NCBI RefSeq assembly: GCF_030272895.1
Contig: NZ_JALRNF010000032.1
Location: forward strand, 1 to 64,000
Direction: 5' to 3'
Source of the DNA: Pseudomonas sp. BGr12
Lineage (GTDB): Bacteria > Pseudomonadota > Gammaproteobacteria > Pseudomonadales > Pseudomonadaceae
Length of the DNA stretch: 64,000 nt
The number at the start of each line of letters is the position of its first letter. Positions within the stretch are counted from its first letter, which is position 1. The notes under the pieces were generated by a model. That model saw nothing but the letters and a program-made list of their open reading frames with translations. It did not search any database and had not been told where the DNA came from. Positions 12,794-22,939 of the stretch are shown piece after piece. Position numbers and translations under genes: made by a program.

Positions 12794-14077
12794 ATGACTG
12801 ACACCCGTAACGGCGAGGACAGCGGCAAATTGCTCTATTGCTCCTTCTGCGGCAAAAGCCAGCACGAAGTGCGCAAGTTGATTGCCGGCCCCTCGGTATT
12901 TATCTGCGACGAGTGCGTCGACCTGTGCAACGACATCATCCGTGAGGAGGTGCAGGAAGCCCAGGCCGAGAGCAGCGCGCATAAACTGCCTTCGCCGAAA
13001 GAAATCAGCACCATCCTGGACCAGTACGTCATTGGTCAGGAGCGTGCGAAAAAGGTACTGGCCGTAGCGGTGTACAACCACTACAAGCGCCTGAACCAAC
13101 GCGACAAGAAGAACGACGACGTCGAGCTCGGCAAGAGTAACATCCTGCTGATCGGTCCGACGGGCTCGGGTAAGACCCTGCTCGCCGAAACCCTCGCGCG
13201 TCTGTTGAATGTACCGTTCACCATCGCCGATGCCACCACCCTGACCGAAGCCGGTTATGTCGGTGAAGACGTCGAGAACATCATTCAGAAACTGCTGCAA
13301 AAGTGCGACTACGACGTGGAAAAGGCCCAGATGGGCATTGTCTACATCGACGAAATCGACAAGATCTCGCGCAAGTCGGACAACCCGTCCATCACCCGCG
13401 ACGTGTCGGGCGAGGGCGTGCAGCAGGCGCTGCTCAAGCTGATCGAAGGCACGGTTGCCTCGGTACCGCCGCAAGGCGGCCGCAAGCACCCGCAGCAGGA
13501 GTTCCTGCAGGTCGATACGCGCAACATCCTGTTCATCTGTGGCGGTGCGTTCTCGGGCCTGGAAAAGGTCATCCAGAACCGTTCCACCCGCGGCGGCATC
13601 GGCTTTGGCGCCGAAGTACGCAGCAAGCAGGAAGGCAAGAAGGTTGGCGAGTCGCTGCGTGAGGTCGAGCCTGACGATCTGGTCAAGTTCGGTCTGATCC
13701 CGGAATTCGTTGGCCGCCTGCCGGTCCTGGCGACCCTCGACGAGCTCGACGAGGCTGCCCTGATGCAGATCCTCACCGAGCCGAAGAACGCCCTGACCAA
13801 GCAGTACGCCAAGCTGTTCGAGATGGAAGGCGTGGACCTGGAGTTCCGTAGCGATGCGCTCAAGTCCGTGGCCCGCAAGGCCCTGGAGCGCAAGACTGGC
13901 GCCCGTGGCCTGCGTTCGATCCTCGAAGGCATCCTGCTCGACACCATGTACGAGATTCCTTCGCAGAAGGATGTCAGCAAGGTGGTGATCGACGAGAGCG
14001 TCATCGATGGCGCTTCGCAGCCGCTGCTGATCTACGAGAACAGCGAGCCGCAAGCCAAAGCTGCACCTGACGTCTGA
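12794..14077 (+). CDS. clpX: ATP-dependent Clp protease ATP-binding subunit ClpX
   Basis: 427 residues. A hexameric AAA+ unfoldase that recognises tagged substrates and threads them into ClpP. The N-terminal zinc domain has CSFC (about 16-19) and CDEC (about 38-41). The AAA+ core has Walker A GPTGSGKT, Walker B IVYIDEID, the pore loop GYVGEDVEN and [27 protein letters not shown] sequence. The start at 12794 (MTDTRNGED) matches the family; the frame to 12749 has no family match. Confidence 0.97.
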   Translation: MTDTRNGEDSGKLLYCSFCGKSQHEVRKLIAGPSVFICDECVDLCNDIIREEVQEAQAESSAHKLPSPKEISTILDQYVIGQERAKKVLAVAVYNHYKRLNQRDKKNDDVELGKSNILLIGPTGSGKTLLAETLARLLNVPFTIADATTLTEAGYVGEDVENIIQKLLQKCDYDVEKAQMGIVYIDEIDKISRKSDNPSITRDVSGEGVQQALLKLIEGTVASVPPQGGRKHPQQEFLQVDTRNILFICGGAFSGLEKVIQNRSTRGGIGFGAEVRSKQEGKKVGESLREVEPDDLVKFGLIPEFVGRLPVLATLDELDEAALMQILTEPKNALTKQYAKLFEMEGVDLEFRSDALKSVARKALERKTGARGLRSILEGILLDTMYEIPSQKDVSKVVIDESVIDGASQPLLIYENSEPQAKAAPDV

Positions 14078-14100
14078 GTCGACAAACGGCTCGAAATCGC

Positions 14101-14128
14101 AAGGGGCCTTCGGGCCCCTTTGCTTTTC
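14101..14128 (+). terminator. rho-independent terminator after clpX
   Basis: AAGGGGCC-TTCG-GGCCCCTT, a stable UUCG-capped stem followed by TGCTTTT. Confidence 0.8.
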
Positions 14129-14139
14129 CTGTCGTAGAG

Positions 14140-14168
14140 CTTGTTTTTTTGCGGGGCTGCCCCCACAT
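14140..14168 (+). promoter_or_regulatory. candidate sigma-32 heat-shock promoter of lon
   Basis: CTTGTT (14140-14145), 15-base spacer, CCCCACAT (14161-14168), close to CTTGAA-N13/15-CCCCATNT. It lies 60 bp before lon, a heat-shock gene in known bacteria. Confidence 0.55.
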
Positions 14169-14227
14169 TAAACCCACGCTCATATTCCACCGGTTTCCGG
14201 CCATAAGGCCGCTGTAGAGGCGAAATC

Positions 14228-16624
14228 ATGAAGACCACCCTCGACTTGCCTCTTTTGCCATTGCGCGATGTCGTCGTCTATCCGCACATGGTCATCCCAC
14301 TGTTCGTGGGGCGCGAGAAGTCCATCGAAGCCCTTGAGGCCGCCATGGCGGGCGAGAAGCAGATCCTCCTGCTGGCCCAGAAGAACCCCGCTGACGACGA
14401 TCCGGGCGAAGATGCCCTGTACCGCGTCGGTACCATTGCCACTGTCCTGCAGCTGCTGAAACTGCCCGATGGCACCGTCAAGGTGCTGGTCGAGGGCGAG
14501 CAGCGCGGTGCAGTCGAGCGTTTCAACGAAGTTGACGGCCACATTCGTGCCGAAGTGTCGCTGATCGAAGAGTCCCAGACCGCCGAGCGCGAGTCCGAAG
14601 TCTTCGTTCGTAGCTTGCTGTCACAATTTGAACAATACGTTCAGCTGGGCAAGAAAGTCCCGGCTGAAGTCCTGTCGTCGCTCAACAGCATCGATGAGCC
14701 GGGGCGCCTGGTCGATACCATGGCTGCTCACATGGCCCTGAAGATCGAGCAGAAGCAGGAAATCCTCGAGATCCTCGACCTCGGCGCCCGCGTCGAGCAC
14801 GTCATGGCCCTGCTGGACGCCGAGATCGACCTGCTGCAGGTCGAGAAGCGCATCCGCGGCCGGGTCAAGAAGCAGATGGAGCGCAGCCAGCGCGAGTACT
14901 ACCTGAATGAGCAGATGAAGGCCATTCAGAAGGAGCTGGGCGACAGCGAGGAAGGCCACAACGAAGTCGAAGAGCTGAAAAAGCGCCTCGACGCCGCCGG
15001 CCTGCCGAAAGATGCCTATGCCAAGGCCCAGGCCGAGCTGAACAAGCTCAAGCAGATGTCGCCGATGTCTGCCGAGGCCACCGTGGTGCGTTCGTACCTG
15101 GACTGGCTGGTGCAGGTGCCGTGGAAGGCCCAGAGCAAGGTGCGCCTGGACCTGGCCAAGGCCGAGGAGATCCTCGATGCCGACCACTACGGCCTGGAAG
15201 AGGTCAAGGAGCGTATCCTCGAGTACCTCGCGGTGCAGAAACGGGTCAAGAAGATCCGTGGCCCGGTGCTGTGCCTGGTAGGTCCACCCGGTGTGGGCAA
15301 GACTTCCCTGGCCGAATCGATCGCCAGCGCCACCAACCGCAAGTTCGTGCGCATGGCCCTGGGCGGCGTGCGTGACGAAGCCGAGATCCGTGGTCACCGG
15401 CGTACCTACATTGGCTCGATGCCAGGTCGCCTGATCCAGAAAATGACCAAGGTGGGCGTGCGCAACCCGCTGTTCCTGCTCGATGAAATCGACAAGATGG
15501 GCAGCGACATGCGTGGCGATCCGGCCTCGGCATTGCTCGAGGTGCTCGATCCGGAGCAGAACCACAACTTCAACGATCACTACCTGGAAGTCGACTACGA
15601 CCTTTCCGATGTGATGTTCCTCTGCACCTCCAACTCGATGAACATCCCGCCGGCGCTGCTGGACCGGATGGAAGTCATCCGTCTGCCGGGCTACACCGAA
15701 GACGAGAAGATCAACATCGCGGTCAAGTACCTGACGCCCAAGCAGATCAAGGCCAACGGCCTGAAGAAGGGCGAGCTGGAGATCGACGTCACGGCCATCC
15801 GCGACATCATCCGTTACTACACCCGCGAAGCCGGTGTACGGGGCCTGGAGCGGCAGATCGCCAAGGTGTGCCGCAAGGTGGTCAAGGAGCACTCCGGTCT
15901 CAAGCAGGTGGCCGTCAAGGTCACTGGCGAGCAGCTGGAGCACTTCCTCGGCGTGCGCAAGTTCCGTTACGGCCTGGCCGAGCAACAGGACCAGGTCGGT
16001 CAGGTCACGGGCCTGGCCTGGACCCAGGTCGGTGGCGAGCTGTTGACCATCGAGGCCGCGGTGATCCCGGGCAAGGGCCAACTGATCAAGACCGGCTCCC
16101 TGGGCGATGTGATGGTCGAGTCGATCACTGCGGCGCAAACCGTGGTGCGCAGCCGTGCCAAGAGCCTGGGCATCCCGGCCGACTTCCACGAGAAGCGCGA
16201 CACCCACATCCACATGCCCGAAGGCGCAACGCCCAAGGATGGTCCAAGTGCCGGTATCGGCATGTGCACCGCCCTGGTGTCGGCACTCACGCAGATTCCG
16301 GTACGTGCCGATGTGGCCATGACCGGTGAAATCACCCTGCGTGGCCAGGTACTGGCCATTGGTGGACTTAAAGAGAAACTGCTGGCGGCTCACCGTGGCG
16401 GGATCAAGACCGTAATCATTCCTGAAGAGAACGTACGCGATCTCAAGGAAATTCCTGAAAATATTAAGCAGGATCTACAGATTAAACCGGTCAAATGGAT
16501 TGACGAAGTCCTCCAAATTGCGCTGCAATACGCCCCGGAGCCCTTGCCAGATGTGGCTCCCGAGATTGTCGCCAAGGATGAAAAGCGCGACAGCGATTCC
16601 AAGGAAAGAATCAGCACGCATTAG
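14228..16624 (+). CDS. lon: ATP-dependent Lon protease
   Basis: 798 residues, the normal LonA size. It degrades damaged and short-lived regulatory proteins in the cytosol. N-terminal substrate-binding domain (about 1-200), coiled-coil region (about 200-310), AAA+ domain with GPPGVGKTS and [11 protein letters not shown], and C-terminal protease domain. The catalytic dyad is S674 in PKDGPSAG and K717 in [12 protein letters not shown], 43 residues apart as in E. coli Lon. An AGAGG ribosome site precedes the ATG. Confidence 0.98.
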   Translation: MKTTLDLPLLPLRDVVVYPHMVIPLFVGREKSIEALEAAMAGEKQILLLAQKNPADDDPGEDALYRVGTIATVLQLLKLPDGTVKVLVEGEQRGAVERFNEVDGHIRAEVSLIEESQTAERESEVFVRSLLSQFEQYVQLGKKVPAEVLSSLNSIDEPGRLVDTMAAHMALKIEQKQEILEILDLGARVEHVMALLDAEIDLLQVEKRIRGRVKKQMERSQREYYLNEQMKAIQKELGDSEEGHNEVEELKKRLDAAGLPKDAYAKAQAELNKLKQMSPMSAEATVVRSYLDWLVQVPWKAQSKVRLDLAKAEEILDADHYGLEEVKERILEYLAVQKRVKKIRGPVLCLVGPPGVGKTSLAESIASATNRKFVRMALGGVRDEAEIRGHRRTYIGSMPGRLIQKMTKVGVRNPLFLLDEIDKMGSDMRGDPASALLEVLDPEQNHNFNDHYLEVDYDLSDVMFLCTSNSMNIPPALLDRMEVIRLPGYTEDEKINIAVKYLTPKQIKANGLKKGELEIDVTAIRDIIRYYTREAGVRGLERQIAKVCRKVVKEHSGLKQVAVKVTGEQLEHFLGVRKFRYGLAEQQDQVGQVTGLAWTQVGGELLTIEAAVIPGKGQLIKTGSLGDVMVESITAAQTVVRSRAKSLGIPADFHEKRDTHIHMPEGATPKDGPSAGIGMCTALVSALTQIPVRADVAMTGEITLRGQVLAIGGLKEKLLAAHRGGIKTVIIPEENVRDLKEIPENIKQDLQIKPVKWIDEVLQIALQYAPEPLPDVAPEIVAKDEKRDSDSKERISTH

Positions 16625-16648
16625 TACGTATTTGGCTGGGGGGCTTTC

Positions 16649-16678
16649 TTGACAGTTTTTTCAGGCCCTTGTTATAAA
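16649..16678 (+). promoter_or_regulatory. strong sigma-70 promoter of hupB
   Basis: TTGACA (16649-16654), 18-base spacer, TATAAA (16673-16678): a perfect -35 and near-perfect -10. It gives a leader of about 85 nt before hupB, in keeping with an abundant product. Confidence 0.85.
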
Positions 16679-16772
16679 GCGGCACCTAAGTGTCAACAGG
16701 CCACCCAGCGCTAGTTTTGCTTTTCATTACATACTTAGAAACAAACTCAATAGAGATATAAGGGGACTTAGA

Positions 16773-17045
16773 GTGAACAAGTCGGAACTGATTGACGCTA
16801 TCGCCGCATCTGCTGACATCCCGAAAGCTGTAGCTGGCCGTGCGCTGGACGCAGTAATCGAATCCGTCACCGGCGCCCTGAAGCAAGGTGACTCCGTGGT
16901 ACTGGTAGGTTTCGGTACCTTCTCCGTAACCGACCGCCCAGCTCGCACCGGCCGCAACCCGCAAACCGGCAAGACTCTGGAAATCCCTGCTGCCAAGAAG
17001 CCAGGCTTCAAGGCTGGCAAGGCTCTGAAAGAAGCCGTCAACTAA
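16773..17045 (+). CDS. hupB: DNA-binding protein HU-beta
   Basis: 90 residues, the full HU size. A histone-like protein that bends and compacts DNA as a dimer. It shows [11 protein letters not shown] at the N-terminus, the GFGTFSV turn, the DNA-binding arm with [10 protein letters not shown] and a basic C-terminus. The start codon is GTG at 16773 with an AGGGGA ribosome site 6 bases upstream. Located between lon and ppiD as in other pseudomonads. Confidence 0.97.
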   Translation: MNKSELIDAIAASADIPKAVAGRALDAVIESVTGALKQGDSVVLVGFGTFSVTDRPARTGRNPQTGKTLEIPAAKKPGFKAGKALKEAVN

Positions 17046-17150
17046 GTCGCTTCCTTCAGGCTAACGCCTAACCGGGCCAGGCTCATGCCTGGCTTGGCTG
17101 CTGAACCTCGGCAAGCGCTGAACGCGATCCGAGGTTTGGCCGGTTACGAG

Positions 17151-17178
17151 AAGGCGCATCCTCGGATGCGCCTTTCTT
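17151..17178 (+). terminator. terminator after hupB
   Basis: AAGGCGCATCC-TC-GGATGCGCCTT followed by TCTTCT. A second, weaker hairpin (GCCAGGC-TCAT-GCCTGGC, 17076-17093) lies between it and hupB. This limits read-through of the strong hupB transcript into ppiD. Confidence 0.75.
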
Positions 17179-17241
17179 CTATCAGGACTCTACCCACGCT
17201 CCACGGTTGCTTCATTCAGTACAACCGTTTCTGGGGGACGC

Positions 17242-19113
17242 ATGCTGCAGAATATCAGGGACAATTCACAAGGTTGGATTGCCAAGACCATCATCGGTGT
17301 CATCGTAGCCTTGATGGCACTGACCGGCTTCGATGCCATCTTCCAGGCCACCACCCACAGCACGGATGCTGCCAAGGTCAATGGTGACACCATTAGCCAG
17401 AACGAGCTGAGCCAGGCCGTCGACATGCAACGTCGGCAGCTGATGCAACAGCTGGGCAAGGACTTCGATCCGTCGCTGCTCAACGAGAACATGCTGCGCG
17501 AAGCGGCCCTCAAGGGCCTGATCGACCGCAAGTTGCTGCTCCAGGGCGCCGAAGACGCCAAGTTCGCCTTCTCCGAAGCCGCACTGGACCAGGTAATCCT
17601 GCAGACGCCGGAGTTCCAGGTCGATGGCAAGTTCAGCCCCGAGCGCTTTGACCAGGTCATTCGCCAGATGGGCTACGGCCGTCTGCAATTCCGTCAGATG
17701 CTGGCTGAAGAAATGCTCATCGGGCAACTGCGCGCAGGCCTTGCCGGCAGTGGCTTTGTCACCGACGAGCAGGTCAACGCCTTCGCACGCCTGGAAAAGC
17801 AGACCCGCGATTTCGCTTCGCTGACCTTCAAGGCCGATCCGGCCGCAGCCAAGGTGACCGACGAGCAGATCAAGGCGCACTACGACGAGCACGCCAAGGA
17901 GTTCATGAGCCCGGACCAGGTGGTCATCGACTACATCGAGCTCAAGAAGTCGGCGTTCTTCGATCAGGTCAACGTCAACGAAGACGCGCTCAAGGCCCTG
18001 TACGAGAAGGAAGTCGCCAACCTGGCCGAGCAACGCCACGCTGCGCACATCCTCATCGAAGTCAACGACAAGGTGGACGAGGCCCAGGCCAAGGCGCGCA
18101 TCGACGAGATCCAGCAACGCCTGGCCAAGGGTGAAGACTTCGCCAAACTGGCCAAGGAGTTCTCCCAGGATCCGGGTTCTGCCAGCAATGGCGGTGACCT
18201 CGGCTTTGCCGGCCAGGGTGTCTACGATCCGGCCTTCGAAGAAGCGCTGTACGCGCTGAACAAGGACCAGGTTTCGGCACCGGTACGCACCGAGTACGGC
18301 TTCCACCTGATCAAGCTGCTGGACGTCCAGGCGCCCGAGAAGCCGAGCTTCGCCAGCCTGAAGGACAAGCTGACCCGCGAGCTCAAGACCCAGCAGGTCG
18401 AACAGCGTTTCGTCGAAGTCACCAAGCAGCTCGAAGACTCGGCATTCGAAGCCTCCGACCTGGCCCAGCCGGCCCAGGACCTGGGCCTGAAGGTGCAGAC
18501 CTCCGCGGCCTTCGGTCGTGAGGGTGGTGAAGGCATCACTGCCAACCGCGCCGTGATCCAGGCGGCCTACAGCACTGAAGTGCTGGAAGAGGGCTCCAAC
18601 AGCCCGGCCATCGAGCTGGATCCGGAAACCATCGTGGTCCTGCGCGTCAAGGAGCACCGCAAGCCGGAGCAACTGGGTCTGGAGGTGGTCAGCGACAGCA
18701 TCCGCCAGCACCTGGCCAAGGAGCAGGCAACTGCTGCCCTGAAAACCAAGGCGGACGCACTGATTGCCGGTCTGCGCGATGGCAGCATCCCGCTGGCCGC
18801 CAGCCAGGACGGTCAGAGCTGGAAGGTCCAGGAAGCAGCTTCGCGGGTTCAGGAAGGTGTCGACCCGGTCGAGTTGCAGGCCCTGTTCCGCATGGCCAAG
18901 CCTGAAGCCAAGGACAAGCCGGTGTACGGTAGCGTGACCCTCAATGACGGCAGCCTGGTGGTATTGCGCCTGAATGGCGTCAACGAAGGCACTGCGGCCA
19001 CTGAAGAAGAGAAGGCGGCCTACCGTCGCTTCCTCGCTTCCCGTGCTGGCCAGCAGGACTTCGCGGCTTACCGCAAGCAGCTGGAAACCAAGGCGGATAT
19101 CACTCGCTACTAA
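17242..19113 (+). CDS. ppiD: periplasmic folding chaperone PpiD (SurA/parvulin family)
   Basis: 623 residues. A membrane-anchored protein facing the periplasm that assists newly exported proteins near the Sec channel. A single N-terminal membrane helix (about residues 14-34) is followed by a SurA_N-type chaperone domain and a parvulin-type PPIase domain at about 255-355 (AAHILIEVN, FAKLAKEFSQDPGSASNGGDLGF, YGFHLIKL). A GGGGGA ribosome site precedes the ATG. Its own terminator follows directly. Confidence 0.95.
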   Translation: MLQNIRDNSQGWIAKTIIGVIVALMALTGFDAIFQATTHSTDAAKVNGDTISQNELSQAVDMQRRQLMQQLGKDFDPSLLNENMLREAALKGLIDRKLLLQGAEDAKFAFSEAALDQVILQTPEFQVDGKFSPERFDQVIRQMGYGRLQFRQMLAEEMLIGQLRAGLAGSGFVTDEQVNAFARLEKQTRDFASLTFKADPAAAKVTDEQIKAHYDEHAKEFMSPDQVVIDYIELKKSAFFDQVNVNEDALKALYEKEVANLAEQRHAAHILIEVNDKVDEAQAKARIDEIQQRLAKGEDFAKLAKEFSQDPGSASNGGDLGFAGQGVYDPAFEEALYALNKDQVSAPVRTEYGFHLIKLLDVQAPEKPSFASLKDKLTRELKTQQVEQRFVEVTKQLEDSAFEASDLAQPAQDLGLKVQTSAAFGREGGEGITANRAVIQAAYSTEVLEEGSNSPAIELDPETIVVLRVKEHRKPEQLGLEVVSDSIRQHLAKEQATAALKTKADALIAGLRDGSIPLAASQDGQSWKVQEAASRVQEGVDPVELQALFRMAKPEAKDKPVYGSVTLNDGSLVVLRLNGVNEGTAATEEEKAAYRRFLASRAGQQDFAAYRKQLETKADITRY

Positions 19114-19123
19114 GTGATGCCGC

Positions 19124-19158
19124 AACAAAAAGCCCCGCCGATGCGGGGCTTTTTGTTT
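19124..19158 (+). terminator. rho-independent terminator after ppiD
   Basis: AACAAAAAGCCCCGC-CGAT-GCGGGGCTTTTTGTT, a long symmetric stem with A and T tracts on both sides, so it can act in both directions between the converging ppiD and nppD. Confidence 0.88.
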
Positions 19159-19159
19159 C

Positions 19160-19246
19160 TGTGGGAGCGGCGGTGCGACGACTCGATTGGCCCCGCGATT
19201 GCAGTGTGTCTGTTACATTGCATCGCGGGGCAAGCCCGCTCCTACT
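19160..19246. repeat. degenerate palindromic repeat (REP-like) overlapping the end of nppD
   Basis: The right part (about 19221-19244) carries ATCGCGGGGCAAGCCCGCTCC, the same core as the perfect copy at 34461. The left part (from CTGTGGGAGC near 19159, then CCCCGCGAT at 19192-19200) is an imperfect partner. The right arm lies inside the last codons of nppD. Confidence 0.75.
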
Positions 19247-20841
19247 GGTGCCAGGAAGGCCGCCTCCAGCAATTGCCGGGTATAGGTATGTTGCGGCGCG
19301 GCGAAAATATCCTCGGCGCGGCCTTGCTCCACCACCTTGCCTTGCTTGACCACCATCAACTGGTGGCTCAACGCCTTGACCACCGCCAGGTCATGGCTGA
19401 TGAACAGGTAGGTCAGGTTGTACTTGCTCTGCAGCGAGCGCAGCAACTCGACCACCTGGCGCTGCACGGTGCGGTCCAGGGCCGAGGTCGGCTCGTCGAG
19501 CAAGATCAAGGCTGGCTTGAGCACCAGGGCGCGGGCAATGGCGATACGCTGGCGCTGGCCGCCGGAGAACTCGTGGGGGTAGCGGTGACGCGCCTGTGGG
19601 TCCAGGCCCACCTCCTGCAGGGCGGCAATGATGGCCTGCTCCTGCTCCGCCGGGGTGCCGATCCGGTGAATGCGCAGCCCCTCGCCGACGATGTCGCTGA
19701 CGCACATGCGCGGGCTCAGGCTGCCGAACGGGTCCTGGAACACCACCTGCATCTGCCGGCGCAGTGGTCGTACTTGCTGCTGGTTCAGGCCGTCGAGGGC
19801 CGTGCCCTGGAAGCGGATGGCGCCCTGGCTGCCGAGCAGGCGCAGGATGGCCAGGCCCAGGGTCGACTTGCCCGAACCGCTTTCGCCGACGATGCCCAGG
19901 GTCTGGCCCTGAGGCAGGCTGAAATTGATGCCGTCCACCGCCTTGACGTGATCGACGGTGCGTCGCAGCAGGCCCTTCTTGATCGGGAACCACACCCGCA
20001 GGTCCTCGACTTCCAGCATGGGCTTGCCCGCCGGGTTGGCGGCCGGGCCGCCACTGGGCTCGGCGCCGAGGAGCATTTGCGTGTAGGGGTGGGTGGGGTG
20101 CTGGAACAACGTGGCGCACTCGGCCTGTTCGACGATGCAGCCGCGCTGCATCACACAGACCCGATGGGCGATGCGCCTGACCAGGTTGAGGTCGTGGCTG
20201 ATCAGCAGCAAGGCCATGCCTAGGCGCGCCTGTAGCGACTTGAGCAGTTCGAGGATCTTCAGCTGCACAGTGACGTCCAGGGCGGTGGTCGGCTCGTCGG
20301 CGATCAGCAGCTCGGGCTCGTTGGCCAGGGCCATGGCGATCATCACTCGTTGCCTCTGGCCGCCTGAGAGCTCGTGTGGCAGCGCCTTGAGGCGTTTGCG
20401 CGGCTCGGGTATGCCGACCAGCTCCAGCAGCTCCAGGGTGCGTGCGGTGGCCTCCTTGCCGCGCAGGCCCTTGTGCAGCAGGAGGATCTCGTTGATCTGC
20501 TTCTCGATGCTGTGCAGCGGGTTGAGCGAGGTCATCGGCTCCTGGAAGATCATCGCGATACGGTTGCCGCGGATCTGGCGCATCTGCTTTTCGTCCTGGG
20601 TCAGCAGGTCGCGGCCTTCATAGCGGATGGTGCCGGACGGGTGGCGGGCCAGGGGGTAGGGCAACAGGCGCAGGATCGAGTGGGCGGTGACCGACTTGCC
20701 CGAACCGGATTCGCCCACCAGGGCCAGGGTCTCACCACGGCGGATATCGAAGCTGATGCCTTCGACCACGCGCTGGGTCTGCTCGCCGGTGACGAACTCC
20801 ACCGCCAGGTCGCGCACTTCGATCAAGGTTTCGTTGCTCAT
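19213..20841 (-). CDS. nppD: NppD/YejF-like fused double ATPase of a peptide/peptidyl-nucleoside importer
   Basis: 542 residues with two complete ABC domains in one chain: Walker A GESGSGKS in both halves, signatures LSGGQRQR and FSGGQRQR, Walker [13 protein letters not shown] and [12 protein letters not shown], and H-loops ISHDL in both. It powers the NppA1A2BCD importer, known in P. aeruginosa for uptake of peptidyl-nucleoside antibiotics and related to YejABEF. The start at 20841 has a GAGGAAA ribosome site and lies one base after the nppC stop; the frame to 20865 adds eight unlikely residues. Its last ten or so residues ([10 protein letters not shown]) are the translation of a palindromic repeat, so the original C-terminus was probably replaced or extended. 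Confidence 0.92.
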   Translation of the reverse strand: MSNETLIEVRDLAVEFVTGEQTQRVVEGISFDIRRGETLALVGESGSGKSVTAHSILRLLPYPLARHPSGTIRYEGRDLLTQDEKQMRQIRGNRIAMIFQEPMTSLNPLHSIEKQINEILLLHKGLRGKEATARTLELLELVGIPEPRKRLKALPHELSGGQRQRVMIAMALANEPELLIADEPTTALDVTVQLKILELLKSLQARLGMALLLISHDLNLVRRIAHRVCVMQRGCIVEQAECATLFQHPTHPYTQMLLGAEPSGGPAANPAGKPMLEVEDLRVWFPIKKGLLRRTVDHVKAVDGINFSLPQGQTLGIVGESGSGKSTLGLAILRLLGSQGAIRFQGTALDGLNQQQVRPLRRQMQVVFQDPFGSLSPRMCVSDIVGEGLRIHRIGTPAEQEQAIIAALQEVGLDPQARHRYPHEFSGGQRQRIAIARALVLKPALILLDEPTSALDRTVQRQVVELLRSLQSKYNLTYLFISHDLAVVKALSHQLMVVKQGKVVEQGRAEDIFAAPQHTYTRQLLEAAFLAPVGAGLPRDAM

Positions 20842-20842
20842 G

Positions 20843-21862
20843 TCATTTCCTCGGGTCGAAGGCATCGCGGGCGGATTCGCCGATGAACACCAGCAGGCTG
20901 AGCATCAGGGCCAGCACGGCAAAGGCGCTCATGCCCAGCCAGGGGGCCTGCAGGTTGGATTTGCCCTGGGCCACCAGCTCGCCCAGCGACGGTGCGCCCG
21001 CCGGCAGGCCGAAGCCGAGGAAGTCCAGGGCGGTCAGGGTGCCGATGGCGCCGGTGAGGATGAACGGCATGAAGGTCATGGTCGAGATCATCGCGTTGGG
21101 CAGGATGTGGCGGAACATGATCGGCCCGTCCTGCATGCCCAGCGCCCGTGCCGCCCGCACGTATTCGAGGTTGCGTCCGCGCAGGAACTCGGCGCGCACC
21201 ACGTCCACCAGGCTCATCCAGGAGAACAGCAGCATGATCCCCAGCAACCACCAGAAGTTGGGCTGCACGAAGCTGGCCAGGATGATCAGCAGGTAGAGCA
21301 CCGGCAGCCCCGACCAGATCTCCAGGAAGCGTTGCCCGGCAAGGTCCACCCAGCCGCCGTAGAAGCCCTGCAGGGCGCCGGCGATCACGCCGATGATCGA
21401 GCTGAGCACGGTCAGGGTCAGGGCGAACAGTACCGAAATGCGAAAGCCGTAGATGACCCGGGCCAGCACGTCGCGGCCCTGGTCGTCGGTGCCCAGCCAG
21501 TTTTGCGTCGACGGCGGCGCAGGCGCGGGCACCTTGAGATCGTAGTTGATGCTCTGGTAGCTGAACGGAATTGGCGCCCAGAGCACCCAGCTGTCCTTGG
21601 CGGCCAGCAGTTCGCGGATGTATGGGCTTTTGTAATTGGCCTCCAGCGGGAATTCGCCGCCGAAGGTGGTTTCCGGGTAACGCTTGAACGCGGGGAAGTA
21701 CCACTCACTGTCATAGCGCACGGCCAGCGGCTTGTCGTTGGCGATCAGCTCGGCGCCCAGGCTCAGGCCGAACAGGATCAGGAACAGCCACAGCGACCAC
21801 CAGCCGCGGCGGTTGGCCTTGAAGCGCTCGAAGCGCCGGCGGTTGAGAGGGGACAGGTTCAT
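20843..21862 (-). CDS. nppC: NppC/YejE-like ABC permease
   Basis: 339 residues, inner-membrane permease of the OppC/DppC class. One N-terminal helix (about 20-42) is followed by a long periplasmic region and then the conserved transport core with the loop EFLRGRNLEYVRAARALG, which docks with the ATPase. GTDDQGRDVLARVIYG is the usual OppC entry motif. Start one base after the nppB stop, so the operon is tightly coupled. Confidence 0.93.
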   Translation of the reverse strand: MNLSPLNRRRFERFKANRRGWWSLWLFLILFGLSLGAELIANDKPLAVRYDSEWYFPAFKRYPETTFGGEFPLEANYKSPYIRELLAAKDSWVLWAPIPFSYQSINYDLKVPAPAPPSTQNWLGTDDQGRDVLARVIYGFRISVLFALTLTVLSSIIGVIAGALQGFYGGWVDLAGQRFLEIWSGLPVLYLLIILASFVQPNFWWLLGIMLLFSWMSLVDVVRAEFLRGRNLEYVRAARALGMQDGPIMFRHILPNAMISTMTFMPFILTGAIGTLTALDFLGFGLPAGAPSLGELVAQGKSNLQAPWLGMSAFAVLALMLSLLVFIGESARDAFDPRK

Positions 21863-21863
21863 C

Positions 21864-22937
21864 TCAGTGCTCCCGGCTGTCGAAGTCGATGCGTGGATCG
21901 ACCAGGGTGTAGGTCAGGTCGCCGATCAGCTTCACCACCAGCCCCAGCAGGGTGAAGATGAACAGGGTGCCGAAGACCACCGGGTAGTCGCGGTTGATCG
22001 CCGCCTCGAAACTCATCAGGCCCAGGCCGTCGAGGGAGAAGATCACCTCGATCAGCAGGGAGCCGGTGAAGAAGATGCCGATGAAGGCCGACGGAAAACC
22101 GGCGATCACCAGCAGCATGGCATTGCGGAACACGTGGCCATAGAGCACCCGGTTCGGGCTCAGGCCCTTGGCCTTGGCGGTGACCACATACTGTTTGTTG
22201 ATCTCGTCGAGGAAGCTGTTCTTGGTCAGCAGGGTCATGGTGGCGAAGTTGCCGATCACCAGGGCGGTCACCGGCAGCACCAGGTGCCAGAAGTAGTCGA
22301 GGATCTTGCCGGTGGTGCTCAGTTCGTCGAAGTTGTTCGAAGTCAGGCCGCGCAACGGGAACCAGTCCAGGTAACTGCCGCCGGCGAACAGGACGATCAG
22401 CAGGATGGCGAACAGGAACGCCGGGATCGCATAGCCGATGATGATCGCCGAGCTGGTCCAGACGTCGAAGTGGCTGCCGTGGCGGGTGGCCTTGGCGATC
22501 CCCAGGGGGATCGACACCAGGTACATGATCAGGGTGCTCCACAGCCCCAGGGAAATCGACACCGGCATTTTCTCGATGATCAGGTCGATGACCTTGGCAT
22601 CGCGAAAGAAGCTGTCGCCAAAATCCAGCTGGGCGTAGTTCTTGATCATGATCCACAAGCGTTCCGGCGCCGACTTGTCGAAGCCGTACATCTTCTCGAT
22701 TTCCTTGATCAGGGCCGGATCCAGGCCCTGGGCGCCGCGGTAGTTGGAGCCGGCCACCGAGACCTCGGCGCCACCGCCGGCAATGCGGCTGGTCGCGCCT
22801 TCGAAGCCTTCGAGCTTGGCGATCATCTGCTCGACCGGGCCGCCGGGCGCGGCCTGGATGATGATGAAGTTGATGATCAGGATGCCCAGCAGGGTGGGGA
22901 TGATCAGCAGCAAACGGCGAAAGATATAAGCCAGCAT
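21864..22937 (-). CDS. nppB: NppB/YejB-like ABC permease
   Basis: 357 residues, inner-membrane permease of the OppB/DppB class. An N-terminal helix (about 9-31, [18 protein letters not shown]) and six predicted segments in all, with the ATPase-contact loop [24 protein letters not shown]. Two bases separate it from the nppA2 stop codon. Confidence 0.93.
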   Translation of the reverse strand: MLAYIFRRLLLIIPTLLGILIINFIIIQAAPGGPVEQMIAKLEGFEGATSRIAGGGAEVSVAGSNYRGAQGLDPALIKEIEKMYGFDKSAPERLWIMIKNYAQLDFGDSFFRDAKVIDLIIEKMPVSISLGLWSTLIMYLVSIPLGIAKATRHGSHFDVWTSSAIIIGYAIPAFLFAILLIVLFAGGSYLDWFPLRGLTSNNFDELSTTGKILDYFWHLVLPVTALVIGNFATMTLLTKNSFLDEINKQYVVTAKAKGLSPNRVLYGHVFRNAMLLVIAGFPSAFIGIFFTGSLLIEVIFSLDGLGLMSFEAAINRDYPVVFGTLFIFTLLGLVVKLIGDLTYTLVDPRIDFDSREH

Positions 22938-22939
22938 GA

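Noticed and set aside
14621..16393. Minus-strand ORF of 590 codons opposite lon
   Set aside because: Complete overlap with lon, which has all its motifs; composition typical of an antisense shadow frame.
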